Assembly (NCBI RefSeq): GCF_004402485.1
Contig: NZ_SOFG01000011.1
Coordinates: forward strand, 372,001 to 436,000
Direction: 5' to 3'
Source of the DNA: Cryobacterium algoricola
GTDB lineage: Bacteria > Actinomycetota > Actinomycetes > Actinomycetales > Microbacteriaceae
DNA: 64,000 bases
The position numbers and the translations under genes were made by a program. Below the pieces are notes generated by a model. That model was not told the origin of the DNA. It made no database searches and saw nothing but the letters and a program-made list of their open reading frames with translations. The stretch's first letter is position 1. The number at the start of each line of letters is the position of its first letter. Shown here one piece after another: positions 18,358 through 28,138 of this stretch.

Positions 18358-18423
18358 GCCGGCTCCCGGCGGCGGGGACCGGCCGGCCGGATGGCCGACC
18401 GGTGGGCGCCGCCGGAGGCCGGC
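18358..18423 (-). terminator. Intercistronic hairpin after ytfQ
   Basis: GCCGGCTCCCGGCGGCG (18358-18374) pairs with CGCCGCCGGAGGCCGGC (18407-18423) over 17 bp with about one mismatch. The loop can itself fold (CCGGCC repeats). There is no U-run, so it more likely stabilises the upstream ytfQ mRNA or terminates partially than ends the operon. Confidence 0.6.
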
Positions 18424-18442
18424 GAGGCAGTGCCGGGCTCGC

Positions 18443-19429
18443 TCAGTACTGACGGGTGGGAAGCGCGGCGGTCGCCTGCTCCTGGGTGAAGGTGGTCTCC
18501 TCCGTGAGGATGCGCTTCTCGACGCTCTCCCCCGCGACGACCTTCTTGACGATGTCGACCAGCTGCTTACCGAGGAGCGGAGAGCACTCCACGATGAAGT
18601 TGATCTTGCCGTCGGAGAGGGCCTTCATGCCGTCCTTCACCGCGTCGATCGTGACGATCTTGATGTCCTTCCCCGGGACCTTCCCCGCGGCTTCGACGGC
18701 CTCGATCGCGCCGAGGCCCATGTCATCGTTGTGGGCGAAGATCAGGGTGGCGTCCGGGTTGGACTTCAGGAGCGCTTCGGTGACCTGCTTGCCGCCTGCC
18801 CTGGTGAAGTCGCCGGTCTGCGACGCGACGATCTGGAACTTCGGGTCCGCCTTGATGACGTCCGCGAAGCCTTCCGCCCGGTCGATGGCGGGAGCCGCGC
18901 CCGTTGTGCCCTCGAGCTGGATGATCTTGACGGGATCGGTCTGGTTCTTGTATTCGTCGACGACCCACTGGCCGGCCTTCTGGCCTTCCTTGATGAAGTC
19001 GGAGCCGAGGAAGCTCACATAGAGACTGTCGTCTTTCGAGTCGACGGCACGGTCCGTGAGGACCACGGGAATGCCGGCGTCCTTCGCTTCCTTCAGCACC
19101 GCGTCCCAGCCGGTCTCGACGACGGGAGAGAACGCGATGACGTCGACGCCCTGGGTGATGTACGAGCGGATGGCCTTGATCTGGTTCTCCTGCTTCTGTT
19201 GCGCGTCCGAGAACTTGAGCTGCATTCCGGACGCGGCGAACGCATCCTGGATGTCCTTCGTGTTCGCGGTCCGCCAGCCGCTCTCCGCGCCGACCTGCGC
19301 GAAGCCGACGACGATGTCGCCGGGCGCCTTCGCCGCGCCCGCCGATCCGGTGCCCGAGGCCGTGGAACAGCCGGTGAGGGCGAGGAGAAAGGCGCCGACG
19401 GCGACCGCTCCGATCATCTTCCTGATCAT
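18443..19429 (-). CDS. ytfQ: Galactofuranose-type sugar-binding lipoprotein, YtfQ-like
   Basis: Solute receptor of 328 residues. The signal has lipobox LTGCS with lipid Cys21. The mature protein follows E. coli YtfQ closely as I remember it: VGFAQVGAESGWRTAN, QQKQENQIKAIRSYITQGVD, FSPVVETGWDAVLKEAKDAGIPV, LEGTTGAAPAIDRAEGF, SQTGDFTRAGGK and FAHNDDMGLGAIEAVEAAG. This makes a hexofuranose or related monosaccharide the likely ligand. First gene of the operon, with a strong AAGGAGG ribosome-binding site and LacI-type operators upstream. Confidence 0.9.
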   Translation of the reverse strand: MIRKMIGAVAVGAFLLALTGCSTASGTGSAGAAKAPGDIVVGFAQVGAESGWRTANTKDIQDAFAASGMQLKFSDAQQKQENQIKAIRSYITQGVDVIAFSPVVETGWDAVLKEAKDAGIPVVLTDRAVDSKDDSLYVSFLGSDFIKEGQKAGQWVVDEYKNQTDPVKIIQLEGTTGAAPAIDRAEGFADVIKADPKFQIVASQTGDFTRAGGKQVTEALLKSNPDATLIFAHNDDMGLGAIEAVEAAGKVPGKDIKIVTIDAVKDGMKALSDGKINFIVECSPLLGKQLVDIVKKVVAGESVEKRILTEETTFTQEQATAALPTRQY

Positions 19430-19433
19430 GTGA

Positions 19434-19451
19434 CTAAACCTCCTTGTTTAG
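19434..19451 (-). promoter_or_regulatory. Ribosome-binding site of ytfQ in a hairpin loop
   Basis: CTAAAC and GTTTAG (19446-19451 and 19434-19439 read on the minus strand) are perfect 6-bp arms. The AAGGAG core of the Shine-Dalgarno is exactly the 6-nt loop, and the ATG lies 4 nt beyond the stem. Confidence 0.5.
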
Positions 19452-19519
19452 CGTCCCGGCGGAACATTCTGCTGCGTGACTCGGTGCCGGGCGACCAGGT
19501 CGTTCTGGTCGTTGCCGAA

Positions 19520-19549
19520 ATGTTAGCGCTCACAAGTATGGGTTGACAA
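19520..19549 (-). promoter_or_regulatory. Candidate ytfQ promoter
   Basis: Minus strand TTGTCA (19549-19544), 18-bp spacer, TAACAT (19525-19520). The operator at 19521-19535 covers the -10 and part of the spacer, so repressor binding would block RNA polymerase. Confidence 0.5.
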
Positions 19550-19624
19550 GCCCCCGAGATATCTTTTCGATCTCATTCGACAGGCGAACCACCAGCATCC
19601 GTTGAGTGATTGTGAGCGCTCATA
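19521..19624. promoter_or_regulatory. Two symmetric-lac-like operators upstream of ytfQ
   Basis: TGTTAGCGCTCACA (19521-19534) and TGTGAGCGCTCATA (19611-19624) share the perfect AGCGCT centre and differ from TGTGAGCGCTCACA by one or two bases. Their centres are 90 bp apart, close to the O1-O3 spacing of the E. coli lac operon, so a looped repression complex is possible. Confidence 0.75.
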
Positions 19625-19644
19625 TTCACTGCCCCCGCACGCAA

Positions 19645-19677
19645 GCGGAGCCGGCCCCGGGCTGGGGCCGGCTCCGC
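19645..19677 (-). terminator. Terminator after the second chvE-like gene
   Basis: Perfect 14-bp stem: GCGGAGCCGGCCCC (19645-19658) and GGGGCCGGCTCCGC (19664-19677) with loop GGGCT, 18 bp past the stop codon. There is no U-run. Confidence 0.65.
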
Positions 19678-19695
19678 CGGGTCCTGCTGCAGGCG

Positions 19696-20787
19696 CTACT
19701 TGGTGAGCGGCGCGAGCTTGGGATCGTTCGCGTATGCCTCTGCCGCGTTCGCCTTCGTCACGATGACCGGGGGCAGGAGGTAGGCGGGAACGATCTTGAC
19801 CCCGTTGTCGTACGACTTGGTGTCGTTCACGTCGACGGCCTCACCCTTCTGCAACGCCTGGGCCATCTTGATGGCCTGGGCGACGAGCAGGCGGGTGTCC
19901 TTGTTGATCGTCGAGTACTGCTCACCGGCCATGATCGACTTGACCGATTCGACCTCGGAGTCCTGGCCGGTCACGACCGGGATGGGCTTGCCTGCCGCCT
20001 TCACCGAGGTGATGATCGCCCGGGCGAGGGTGTCGTTCGGGGACAGGACACCGTCGAGGGCCTTGTCGCCGTAGGTGCTGGTCAGGAGTGAGTCCATCCG
20101 GCTCTGCGCGTTCTCGGCCTTCCAGCCGGCGGTCGCCGTCTGCTTGATGTCGGTCTGGCCGGATGCGACGACGAGGGTGCCGTCGTCGATCTTCGGCTGG
20201 AGCACGCTCATCGCGCCGTTGAAGAAGACCGCGGAGTTGGCGTCGTCGGAGGAGCCAGAGAAGAGTTCGATGTTGTACGGCCCGGCCGCCTTCCGGCTCT
20301 TGAGCCCGTCCAGGAGCGCCTGGCCCTGCAGCTCGCCGACCTTGAAGTTGTCGTAGGCCACGTAGTAGTCCACGTCCGGCGTGTTCAGGATCAGCCGGTC
20401 GTAGGCGATCACCGTCGCGCCCGCGTCCTTCGCCGCCTTCACCTGGGTGCCGAGCTGGCCGCCGTCGGCCGCGCCGATGATGATGACCTTGGCGCCGTTG
20501 GTGACCATCGCCGAGATCTGGTCCTGCTGGTCCTTGACCGTTGTCGAGGCGCCGGCGTACTGGACGTCGCCCTTGAACCCGGCCGTCTTGAGGCCGTCTT
20601 CGAAGAGGCCGCCGGCGAGGACCCAGTTCTCAGAGGTCTTCGAGGGAAGCGCGACGCCGATCACCGAATCCGCGGGGAAACCGGCGGCCGCTGTGGAGCC
20701 GCCCGTGGTGTCGGTGCGGGTGGAACACCCGGAGAGTGCCATCAGGGCTACCGCTGCGAGTGCTGTAGTCGCAAGGAGTTTTCGCAT
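19696..20787 (-). CDS. chvE: ChvE-like multiple-sugar-binding lipoprotein (second copy)
   Basis: Receptor of 363 residues from the ATG at 20787, which starts a lipoprotein signal with LSGCS (lipid Cys21). ChvE features are [84 protein letters not shown] and VTGQDSEVESVKSIMAGEQYSTINKDTR. ChvE-GguAB systems import arabinose, xylose, glucose or galactose; which one here is unknown. It is the last gene after gguA-gguB, the reverse of the neighbouring system where the receptor comes first. Confidence 0.9.
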   Translation of the reverse strand: MRKLLATTALAAVALMALSGCSTRTDTTGGSTAAAGFPADSVIGVALPSKTSENWVLAGGLFEDGLKTAGFKGDVQYAGASTTVKDQQDQISAMVTNGAKVIIIGAADGGQLGTQVKAAKDAGATVIAYDRLILNTPDVDYYVAYDNFKVGELQGQALLDGLKSRKAAGPYNIELFSGSSDDANSAVFFNGAMSVLQPKIDDGTLVVASGQTDIKQTATAGWKAENAQSRMDSLLTSTYGDKALDGVLSPNDTLARAIITSVKAAGKPIPVVTGQDSEVESVKSIMAGEQYSTINKDTRLLVAQAIKMAQALQKGEAVDVNDTKSYDNGVKIVPAYLLPPVIVTKANAAEAYANDPKLAPLTK

Positions 20788-20878
20788 GTTCGATCGCTTT
20801 CTACTCAATGTGGTGGGGCAGGGATTGTGATGTGCGGGTGTGGAGCGAGGTCGTGTGGGGTCATGCGGATGCCGCGGC

Positions 20879-22204
20879 TCAGGACGGCATGCTCGCCGGC
20901 GGCCGGGCCGTGTCCGGGGTGCCGGAGTCCGGGACGACCATCGGCGGCTCATCCGGAGCCGGGGTGGACTTCCGGTTCCGGGTCATGAACCCGAGGATTG
21001 ACGGCCGACCCTGCTTCTTGTTCCAGACATCCACCCCCACGGCGAGGAGAAGTACGAGACCCTTGATGATCTGCACCCGGTCGCTTCCGACGCCGAGGAG
21101 CTGGAGCCCGTTGTTGAGCACGGCCATCACGAGACCACCGATGATGGAGCCGGTGACCGTGCCGATGCCACCGGAGACCGCGGCGCCGCCGATGAACACC
21201 GCAGCGATCGCGTCGAGTTCCCAGCTGAGGCCGTCCTGGGGGCCGGAGGCGACGGAACGGGCGACGAAGATCATTCCGGCGAGGGCGGCGAGGATCGACA
21301 TGTTCATCATCACGAGGAAGTTGATCCGCCGGGACTTCACTCCGGACAGTTCGGCGGCGAGCTTGTTGCCGCCGACGGCGTAGACGTGACGGCCGAAGAT
21401 CGTGTTCCGGGTCACGAACGAATACACCAGCACGAGCACCCCGAGGATGATGCCGGAGACCGGGAAGCTCGTTCCGGTGCGGCCACCGGCGAAGAGGAAG
21501 GTCGCGTAGATGACGACCGCGTCGAGCAGCACGACCTTGACGACGCTCGCCCAGAGCGGGGACGGCGTCGAGCCCATGATCCGCTGCACGCGGCGCGCCC
21601 TGATCTCCCGCCAGATCACGGCGATCACGATGATGAGCCCAAGCAGGAGAGTGAGGTTGTTGTACCCGGTGTACGGGCCCACCTCCGGCAGGTACCCGGA
21701 ACCGATGGTGGTGAACCCGGGGGGAACGGGCACCGTGTTGGCGTTGCCGATCAGCTGGTTGCCGCCACGGAAGATGAGCATGCCGGCGAGGGTGACGATG
21801 AAGGCGGGCACGCCGACGAAGGCGACCCACCAGCCCTGCCAGGCTCCGATCAGCATGCCCACGAAGAGACCGAAGAGGATGGCGAGCGGCCAGGGCAGGT
21901 TCCAGTCCTTCATGGAGGTTGCGACGACGATTCCGACGAACGCGGCGACCGACCCGACGGACAGGTCGATGTGCCCGGCGATGATCACGATCACCATTCC
22001 GATGGCGAGAATCAGGATGTAGGAGTACTGGCTGACGAGGTTGATCAGGTTGCCCGAGGAGAGGGTCAGGCCGTTGGTGAGGTACTGGAAGAGCAGGATG
22101 ATCGCGATCAGGCTGAACAGGATGCCGAACTGACGCAGGTTTCCCCCGCCGAACAGCTTCCGCGCGCCGCGCGCCTCGCTCGTAGTGGTGGTCTCGGTAG
22201 TCAT
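20879..22204 (-). CDS. gguB: GguB-like sugar ABC permease (second copy)
   Basis: Permease of 441 residues, longer than RbsC-type partners because GguB proteins carry extra segments. Features are [38 protein letters not shown] and [23 protein letters not shown]. The last 35 residues form a Pro/Thr-rich cytoplasmic tail. The ATG at 22204 shares one base with the gguA stop (TGATG). It forms the channel for the ChvE-like receptor downstream. Confidence 0.9.
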   Translation of the reverse strand: MTTETTTTSEARGARKLFGGGNLRQFGILFSLIAIILLFQYLTNGLTLSSGNLINLVSQYSYILILAIGMVIVIIAGHIDLSVGSVAAFVGIVVATSMKDWNLPWPLAILFGLFVGMLIGAWQGWWVAFVGVPAFIVTLAGMLIFRGGNQLIGNANTVPVPPGFTTIGSGYLPEVGPYTGYNNLTLLLGLIIVIAVIWREIRARRVQRIMGSTPSPLWASVVKVVLLDAVVIYATFLFAGGRTGTSFPVSGIILGVLVLVYSFVTRNTIFGRHVYAVGGNKLAAELSGVKSRRINFLVMMNMSILAALAGMIFVARSVASGPQDGLSWELDAIAAVFIGGAAVSGGIGTVTGSIIGGLVMAVLNNGLQLLGVGSDRVQIIKGLVLLLAVGVDVWNKKQGRPSILGFMTRNRKSTPAPDEPPMVVPDSGTPDTARPPASMPS

Positions 22205-23787
22205 CAGCTGCGAACCTTCCTTCTGGCGCTGGTCATGCTCTTCATCAGGGTTTCCGGATCGGCCTCCGCCGCGGGGATGCAATCCGTGATCGCACCCTCG
22301 AAGACTGTGTAGATGCGGTCGGCGAGCCCCAGGAGCTCAGGGAGTTCCGAGGAGATCAGGATCACGCCCTTGCCCTGCGCCGCGAGGTTCTGGATGATGC
22401 CGTAGATCTCGAATTTCGCGCCGACGTCGATGCCGCGGGTGGGTTCGTCGAGGATGAGCAGGTCGGGGTCGGTGAACATCCACTTGGCGAGCACGACCTT
22501 CTGCTGGTTGCCGCCGGAGAGTTTGCTCACCCCGGAATCGACCGTCGGCGTCTTGATCCGGAGACTCGTGCGATAGCCCTCCGCGATCGCGAACTCCTTG
22601 CCGTCATTGACGACGGGACCGGCCGAGATCTTGGAGAGCTTCGCGGACACGATCGAACGCTTCACGTCGTCGAGCAGGTTGAGGCCGAGCGCCTTGCGGT
22701 CCTCACTCACATAGGCGAGCCCGTGGTCGATGGCCTCCGCGACGTTCCTCAGTTCGATTTCCTTGCCGTCCTTGAACATCCGCCCGGAGAGGAACGTGCC
22801 GTATGACCGCCCGAAGATGCTCATCGCGAGTTCGGTGCGGCCGGCTCCCATGAGGCCGGCGATGCCGACGATCTCCCCGCGCCGCACGGTGAGGCTCGAG
22901 TTCTTGACGACCATCCGCTCCGTGACCTGCGGGTGCTGCACGTTCCAATCCCGCACCTCGAAGAACACCTCGCCGATGTGCGGGACGTGGTCGGGGAACC
23001 GGCTCTCGAGGCTCCGGCCGACCATTCCGCGGATGATGCGGTCCTCGTTGACCCCGTCCCTGACGACGTTGAGGGTTTCGATCGTCTTCCCGTCCCTGAT
23101 GATCGTGATGGAGTCGGCGACCTGTTCGATCTCGTTGAGCTTGTGGGAGATCATGATCGAGGTGATCCCCTTGCCCTTGAGGCCGCGGATCAGGTCGAGC
23201 AGGTGCTGCGAGTCCGCCTCGTTGAGCGCCGCCGTCGGCTCGTCGAGGATCAGCAGCTTGACCGACTTGCTGAGCGCCTTGGCGATCTCGACGAGCTGTT
23301 GCTTGCCGACGCCGATGTTCTTGATCAGGGTGTCCGGGTCCTCGCGGAGCCCGACCCGTGCGAGCAGCTCGAGGGCGGTCTTCTTGGCTGTGATCCAGTC
23401 GATGGCCCCCCACTTGGTCGGCTCGTTGCCGAGGAAGATGTTCTCGGTGATGGAGAGTTCGGGGATGAGCGCGAGTTCCTGGTGGATGATCGCGATCCCG
23501 GCTTCTTCGCTCGAGCGGATGTCCCTGAAGTGCACGGTCACACCCTGATAGACGATGTCGCCGTCGTAGGTCCCGTACGGGTATACCCCGGAGAGGACCT
23601 TCATGAGAGTGGACTTGCCCGCACCGTTCTCGCCGCAGATGGCGTGAATCTCTCCGGCTCTCACTGTGAGGGACACATCCGACAGGGCCTTGACCCCGGG
23701 AAATTCCTTCGTGATCGATCGCATCTCCAGAATGACCGGCCCGTCCGCGGGGACGGGCTCGTCGTTCATGACGTGCTGGGTGGACAT
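22204..23787 (-). CDS. gguA: GguA-like sugar ABC ATP-binding protein (second copy)
   Basis: Duplicated ATPase, 527 residues from the ATG at 23787; an ATG one codon earlier is equally open but closer to AAGGAG. Walker A is GENGAGKST, then [24 protein letters not shown] in the second half, and [41 protein letters not shown]. Very similar to the copy at 25153-26694, so the two systems probably arose by duplication. First gene of gguA-gguB-chvE. Confidence 0.92.
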   Translation of the reverse strand: MSTQHVMNDEPVPADGPVILEMRSITKEFPGVKALSDVSLTVRAGEIHAICGENGAGKSTLMKVLSGVYPYGTYDGDIVYQGVTVHFRDIRSSEEAGIAIIHQELALIPELSITENIFLGNEPTKWGAIDWITAKKTALELLARVGLREDPDTLIKNIGVGKQQLVEIAKALSKSVKLLILDEPTAALNEADSQHLLDLIRGLKGKGITSIMISHKLNEIEQVADSITIIRDGKTIETLNVVRDGVNEDRIIRGMVGRSLESRFPDHVPHIGEVFFEVRDWNVQHPQVTERMVVKNSSLTVRRGEIVGIAGLMGAGRTELAMSIFGRSYGTFLSGRMFKDGKEIELRNVAEAIDHGLAYVSEDRKALGLNLLDDVKRSIVSAKLSKISAGPVVNDGKEFAIAEGYRTSLRIKTPTVDSGVSKLSGGNQQKVVLAKWMFTDPDLLILDEPTRGIDVGAKFEIYGIIQNLAAQGKGVILISSELPELLGLADRIYTVFEGAITDCIPAAEADPETLMKSMTSARRKVRS

Positions 23788-23916
23788 CATTGTGCTCCTT
23801 GCGCCAGATGCCACAGATAGTAACCGGCACTGGCCGTGAGCAACAGGCTCGATGCGGCACGCTCGGATCACGCTTGGGTAACGGCCGATCGGCTACCAAA
23901 GGGCAGATCGCAGGCG

Positions 23917-23956
23917 TAAAAAAGCGGGCCGGTCGTCCGAAGACGACCGGCCCGCT
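23917..23956 (-). terminator. Strong intrinsic terminator of the araD-chvE-gguAB operon
   Basis: Perfect 15-bp stem AGCGGGCCGGTCGTC (23923-23937) and its complement (23942-23956). On the transcribed minus strand it has a TTCG tetraloop and is followed by six U. It lies 18 bp after the gguB stop. Confidence 0.93.
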
Positions 23957-23974
23957 CGTGCGTGGCGTTCGGGG

Positions 23975-25156
23975 TCAGCGACCGCCGGAGCGACGCTTGT
24001 TGTATACGTCGAATGCGACGGCGCCGAGCAGCACCAGGCCCTTGATGAGCTGCTGGTACTCCGTTCCGACACCGAGGATCGACATTCCGTTGTTGAGCAG
24101 CCCGATGATGAAACCACCGATGATGGCGCCGGTGACCGTACCGATACCACCCGTGACCGCGGCCCCACCGATGAAGACGGCGGCGATGGCGTCGAGCTCG
24201 AAGCCGTCACCGGCCTTCGGGTTGGCGAGGTTGAGCTGGGCGGTGAAGACGAGCCCGGCGAGTGCCGAGATGACGCCCATGTTCACGAACAGCATGAACG
24301 TGACGCGCTTGGTCTTGATACCCGACAGGGCCGCGGCGTTCAGGTTGCCACCGATGGCGTAGATGTGGCGGCCGAAGACGCTGTTGGACATCACGGATGC
24401 GTAGACGACGATCAGGATGCCGAGGACGATGAGCACGATCGGCGTGCCGCGGTAGCTCGCGAGCAGGTACGTGATGCCGATGATCATCGCTGCGGTGAAG
24501 ACCAGCTTGGTGAGGAACCACGCGAACGGCTCGTCTTCTACGTCGTACTTGGCGCGGGCACGGCGCTGGCGGATGCCCTGGAGCACCAGGAAGAGCGTCG
24601 CAATGATGCCGATACCGAGGGTGAGCGGTTCGACGGCACTGGTTCCGCCGCCGAGGTCGGGGAGGAAGCCGCTGCCGAGGGCGCGGAACTCGTCGGGGAA
24701 CGGCGAGATCTGCTTGTTCTGCAGTGCGATCTGGGTGAGCCCACGGAAGGTGAGCATCCCGGCCAATGTGACGATGAAGGCCGGTATCCCGAAGTAGGCG
24801 ATCCAGAAGCCCTGCCACATTCCCACGAGGGCGCCGACGCCGAGGCACAGGATGATCGCGAGCCACCACGGCACATTCCACTGCGTGATCATCACGCCGG
24901 ACATGGCGCCGACGAAGGCGACGACGGAACCGACCGACAGGTCGATGTGGCCGGCGATAATGACCATGACCATGCCGACGGCGAGGATCAGGATGTAGCT
25001 GTTCTGCACGATCAGGTTGGTGACGTTGATCGGCTTCAGGGTGATGCCGTTTGTGGCCACCTGGAAGAAGATCACGATCGCGATCAGGGCGATGAACAGG
25101 CCGATTTGCCGTAGCTGGCCGGCGAGGTAATTAAGTGAAGATCTGAACACGCTCAT
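23975..25156 (-). CDS. gguB: GguB-like sugar ABC permease (first copy, arabinose operon)
   Basis: Permease of 393 residues with [43 protein letters not shown] and [30 protein letters not shown]. The central [18 protein letters not shown] loop is a cytoplasmic insertion typical of GguB. ATGA overlap with gguA at 25153-25156. It follows araD and chvE on the same strand and ends at a strong terminator, so import of L-arabinose is the likely job. Confidence 0.92.
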   Translation of the reverse strand: MSVFRSSLNYLAGQLRQIGLFIALIAIVIFFQVATNGITLKPINVTNLIVQNSYILILAVGMVMVIIAGHIDLSVGSVVAFVGAMSGVMITQWNVPWWLAIILCLGVGALVGMWQGFWIAYFGIPAFIVTLAGMLTFRGLTQIALQNKQISPFPDEFRALGSGFLPDLGGGTSAVEPLTLGIGIIATLFLVLQGIRQRRARAKYDVEDEPFAWFLTKLVFTAAMIIGITYLLASYRGTPIVLIVLGILIVVYASVMSNSVFGRHIYAIGGNLNAAALSGIKTKRVTFMLFVNMGVISALAGLVFTAQLNLANPKAGDGFELDAIAAVFIGGAAVTGGIGTVTGAIIGGFIIGLLNNGMSILGVGTEYQQLIKGLVLLGAVAFDVYNKRRSGGR

Positions 25157-26694
25157 CGCTTGTCCTTGTCCCTTTCCTGGGTCATGTTTTGCATAAGGAA
25201 TTCAGCCGTCGTCTGCCCGCGGGCCACGTCTGCCGTGATCCGGCCTTCGAAGATGGTGTAGATCCGGTCGCAGATGCCGATCAGTTCCGGCAGCTCGGAC
25301 GAGATCACGATGACGCCCTTGCCTGCGTCGGCGAGGCGGTTGATGATCCCGTAGATCTCATACTTGGCGCCGACGTCGATGCCGCGGGTGGGTTCGTCCA
25401 GGATGAGGACATCCGGGTCGGAGAACATCCACTTGGAGAGAACGACCTTCTGCTGGTTGCCGCCGGAGAGCTTCCCGGCGAGGGCCTCTACTGTCGGGGC
25501 CTTGATGTTCATGCTCTTCCGGTAGCCCTCCGCGACGACGATCTCCTGGTTGGAGTCGACCCAGCCGCGCTTGGCGATCTTGTGCATGCCCACCGTGGAG
25601 ATGTTGCGCTTGATGTCTTCGATCAGGTTGAGCCCGTAGCGCTTGCGGTCCTCGGTGGCGTACGCCAGGCCGTGTTCGATCGCGTTCGCTACCGTGCTCG
25701 TGTTGATCTTGACGCCGTTCTTGTACACGGTGCCCGAGATGTTGTGGCCGTAGCTGTGGCCGAACACGCTCATCGCGAGTTCGGTCCTGCCCGCGCCCAT
25801 CAGCCCGGCGATTCCGACGATCTCGCCGGCCCTGACGGTGATGTTCGCGTCCTTGACGACCCGGCGCTGGTGGTCGAGCGGGTGGTAGACGTTCCAGTCT
25901 TCAACCCGGAGGAGTTCCTCACCGATGTTCGGCGTGTGGTCGGGGTACCGGCTGCCGAGGTCCCGTCCGACCATGCCCTTGATGATGCGCTCCTCGGAGA
26001 TGTCATCGGTGTGCATGTCGAGCGTCTCGATGAGCTTGCCGTCACGGATGATCGTGACCTCGTCGGCGATGGCCTTGATCTCGTTCAGCTTGTGGCTGAT
26101 CATGATCGAGGTGACGCCCTGGCCTTTGAGGTGCTTCATCAGGTCGAGCAGGTGCGCGGAGTCCTCATCGTTGAGTGCCGCGGTCGGCTCGTCCAGGATC
26201 AGGAGCTTGACTTCCTTGGACAGGGCCTTCGCGATCTCCACGAGCTGCTGCTTGCCGACGCCGATGTCGCGGATCTTGGTGATCGGGTTGTCCTTGAGAC
26301 CGACTCTGGCGAGCAGCTTGGCTGCCTCCATGTTGGTCTTGTTCCAGTCGATCCAGCCGTTGTTCTGCTGCTCGTTGCCGAGGAAGATGTTCTCGGCGAT
26401 GGAGAGGAACGGGCTCAGGGCGAGTTCCTGGTGGATGATGACGACGCCTGAGGCCTCGGAGTCATTGATGGATTTAAAGGCGACCGGCTCGTTTTCGAAG
26501 ACGATCTCGCCGTCGTACGTGCCGTGCGGGTAGACGCCGGAGAGCACCTTCATCAAGGTGGACTTTCCTGCGCCGTTCTCGCCGCAGATCGCGTGAATGT
26601 GGCCTCGCTTCACCGCGAGGGAAACGTCCTGGAGGGCTTTCACTCCGGGAAAGGTTTTCGTGATGCTGCGCATCTCGAGAATATTCGTTGTCAC
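25153..26694 (-). CDS. gguA: GguA-like sugar ABC ATP-binding protein (first copy, arabinose operon)
   Basis: Duplicated ATPase of 513 residues from the GTG at 26694, which places [17 protein letters not shown] at the usual N-terminus; the upstream Pro-rich frame to 26781 covers an intercistronic hairpin and is unlikely to be translated. Walker [10 protein letters not shown], Walker [16 protein letters not shown], second half GLMGAGRTE and [16 protein letters not shown]. Powers the GguB channel. It lies between chvE and gguB. Confidence 0.92.
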   Translation of the reverse strand: MTTNILEMRSITKTFPGVKALQDVSLAVKRGHIHAICGENGAGKSTLMKVLSGVYPHGTYDGEIVFENEPVAFKSINDSEASGVVIIHQELALSPFLSIAENIFLGNEQQNNGWIDWNKTNMEAAKLLARVGLKDNPITKIRDIGVGKQQLVEIAKALSKEVKLLILDEPTAALNDEDSAHLLDLMKHLKGQGVTSIMISHKLNEIKAIADEVTIIRDGKLIETLDMHTDDISEERIIKGMVGRDLGSRYPDHTPNIGEELLRVEDWNVYHPLDHQRRVVKDANITVRAGEIVGIAGLMGAGRTELAMSVFGHSYGHNISGTVYKNGVKINTSTVANAIEHGLAYATEDRKRYGLNLIEDIKRNISTVGMHKIAKRGWVDSNQEIVVAEGYRKSMNIKAPTVEALAGKLSGGNQQKVVLSKWMFSDPDVLILDEPTRGIDVGAKYEIYGIINRLADAGKGVIVISSELPELIGICDRIYTIFEGRITADVARGQTTAEFLMQNMTQERDKDKR

Positions 26695-26752
26695 CGTTAC
26701 TTCTTCTTCCGGTGGAGAGAGGGTGGGTGGTGGTTGTGGTGCTTTCGGTGCT

Positions 26753-26785
26753 GGCAGTGGCGGCGGGTTACCCGCCGCCACTGCC
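26753..26785 (-). terminator. Perfect intercistronic hairpin between chvE and gguA
   Basis: GGCAGTGGCGGCGGG (26753-26767) pairs perfectly with CCCGCCGCCACTGCC (26771-26785) around a TTA loop, 16 bp after the chvE stop. There is no U-run. Probably an mRNA-stability or partial-termination element that raises receptor over ATPase. Confidence 0.7.
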
Positions 26786-26800
26786 GGTGAAGAGAAGAAC

Positions 26801-27925
26801 CTACTTGAGGTCGGCTTCGGTGTAGTAACCGGTGTCGACGAGCAGGGCCTTGTAGTTGTCGATCGTGACGACCTGAGGAGCGAACAGGAAGGTCGGGACG
26901 ATCTTGACCTTGTTGTCGTAGCTCTTCGTGTCGTTGACCTCGGGGGTCTTGCCGTTGAGCAGGTCGTCGGCCATCTTGACGGCCTCGTCGCCGAGCTGGC
27001 GCGTGTCCTTGTAGATGGAGGAGTACTGCTGCTTGGCGATGATCGACTTGACCGAAGCGGCCTCGGAGTCCTGACCGGTGATGATCGGGAGCTTGTCGGT
27101 GGCGTATCCCGAGCTCGTCAGAGCCGAGATGATGCCGATGGAGAGACCGTCATACGGGGAGAGCACGCCGTCGACCTTGGAGCCGTCGGAGTAGGTGCTC
27201 GCGATGAGGTTCTGCATCCGCTTCTGGGCGGTCGCCGGGTCCCAGCGAAGGGTGGCTACCTGGGTGAAGCTGACCTGGCCGCTCTTGACGACGATGACGC
27301 CCTTGTCGATCTGCGGCTGCAGGACGGACATTGCGCCGTTGAAGAAGAACGTGGCGTTGTTGTCGTCGGGGCTGCCACCGAAGAGCTCGACATTGAAGGG
27401 TCCGGTCTTGCCGGTCTCCTTGCCGTCCTTGTCCAGCACGCCGAGTCCGGTGAGCAGGCTCGTGGCCTGCAGAACGCCGACCTCGTTGTTGTCGAACGTG
27501 GTGTAGTAGTCGACGTTCTTGTTGCCGTTGATCAGGCGGTCGTACGCGATGACCTTGACGCCGGCCGCTGCGGCCTGGTCAAGCTGGTCGCTGAGCGCGG
27601 TGCCGTCGATCGACGCGATGATGAGGATCTTCGCGCCCTTCGTCAGCATGTTGCTGATCTGCTGGACCTGGGTCGGGATCTTGTCTTCGCCGTATTCGAG
27701 GTCGACCTTGTAGCCGAGCTTCTCGAGGGAGGCCTTGACGGCGTCGCCGTCCTTGATCCAGCGCTCGCTGGACTTGGTGGGCATTGCGACGCCGACGAGT
27801 GCGCCGGCGTTGGCGCCCGCTGCAGCGGTCGTCGTGGCTGTGTCGCCTCGTCCGCCGGAGCAGGCAGCGAGGGAGAGTGCGAGTCCAATGGCAGCGATGC
27901 CTGCGAGGACCTTACTTGTCTTCAC
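26801..27925 (-). CDS. chvE: ChvE-like sugar-binding lipoprotein (first copy, arabinose operon)
   Basis: Receptor of 374 residues. A GTG at 27925 follows AAAGG. The lipobox LAACS gives lipid Cys22. ChvE signatures are [78 protein letters not shown] and [14 protein letters not shown]. The gene is downstream of araD and the araA remnant, so L-arabinose is the best ligand guess. It is followed by a perfect hairpin and then gguA-gguB. Confidence 0.92.
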   Translation of the reverse strand: MKTSKVLAGIAAIGLALSLAACSGGRGDTATTTAAAGANAGALVGVAMPTKSSERWIKDGDAVKASLEKLGYKVDLEYGEDKIPTQVQQISNMLTKGAKILIIASIDGTALSDQLDQAAAAGVKVIAYDRLINGNKNVDYYTTFDNNEVGVLQATSLLTGLGVLDKDGKETGKTGPFNVELFGGSPDDNNATFFFNGAMSVLQPQIDKGVIVVKSGQVSFTQVATLRWDPATAQKRMQNLIASTYSDGSKVDGVLSPYDGLSIGIISALTSSGYATDKLPIITGQDSEAASVKSIIAKQQYSSIYKDTRQLGDEAVKMADDLLNGKTPEVNDTKSYDNKVKIVPTFLFAPQVVTIDNYKALLVDTGYYTEADLK

Positions 27926-27988
27926 TGAATTACCTTTCGTGGATCTGTTATCAACTCTGATGGCAGTTGTATTGGTGCTGCTATGTGA

Positions 27989-28138
27989 TTACAGGCCTTG
28001 TCCCAGTGGGTAGTCGGCCTGGTTCCAACGCACCTCGCGGGTGAAATCCCGAAGGGTGGTGGTCTTATCGATCACGAGAAGCTCAGTGCGAGCGCTCTCG
28101 GCGAAATCGTGGGGGTGAGCGGTGAAGAGGGCGGACAC
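27989..28138 (-). pseudogene. araA: C-terminal remnant of L-arabinose isomerase
   Basis: A 49-codon frame that overlaps the last base of the araD stop codon and ends in TAA at 27989-27991. It reads [22 protein letters not shown] then [17 protein letters not shown]. This matches what I know of the AraA C-terminus (DFAE...ELLVID..TT...F..E.RWN..YY). The enzyme normally has about 500 residues; everything before is missing, so about 450 codons were lost in a deletion joining araD to the araA 3' end. The GTG at 28138 has no good ribosome-binding site, so it is probably not expressed as a protein. Confidence 0.75.

Noticed and set aside
23877-23897. Operator upstream of the second gguA (GCCGATCGGC inside GGTA...TACC)
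   Set aside because: The inner and outer symmetry centres do not coincide and the sequence is not repeated elsewhere in the window.
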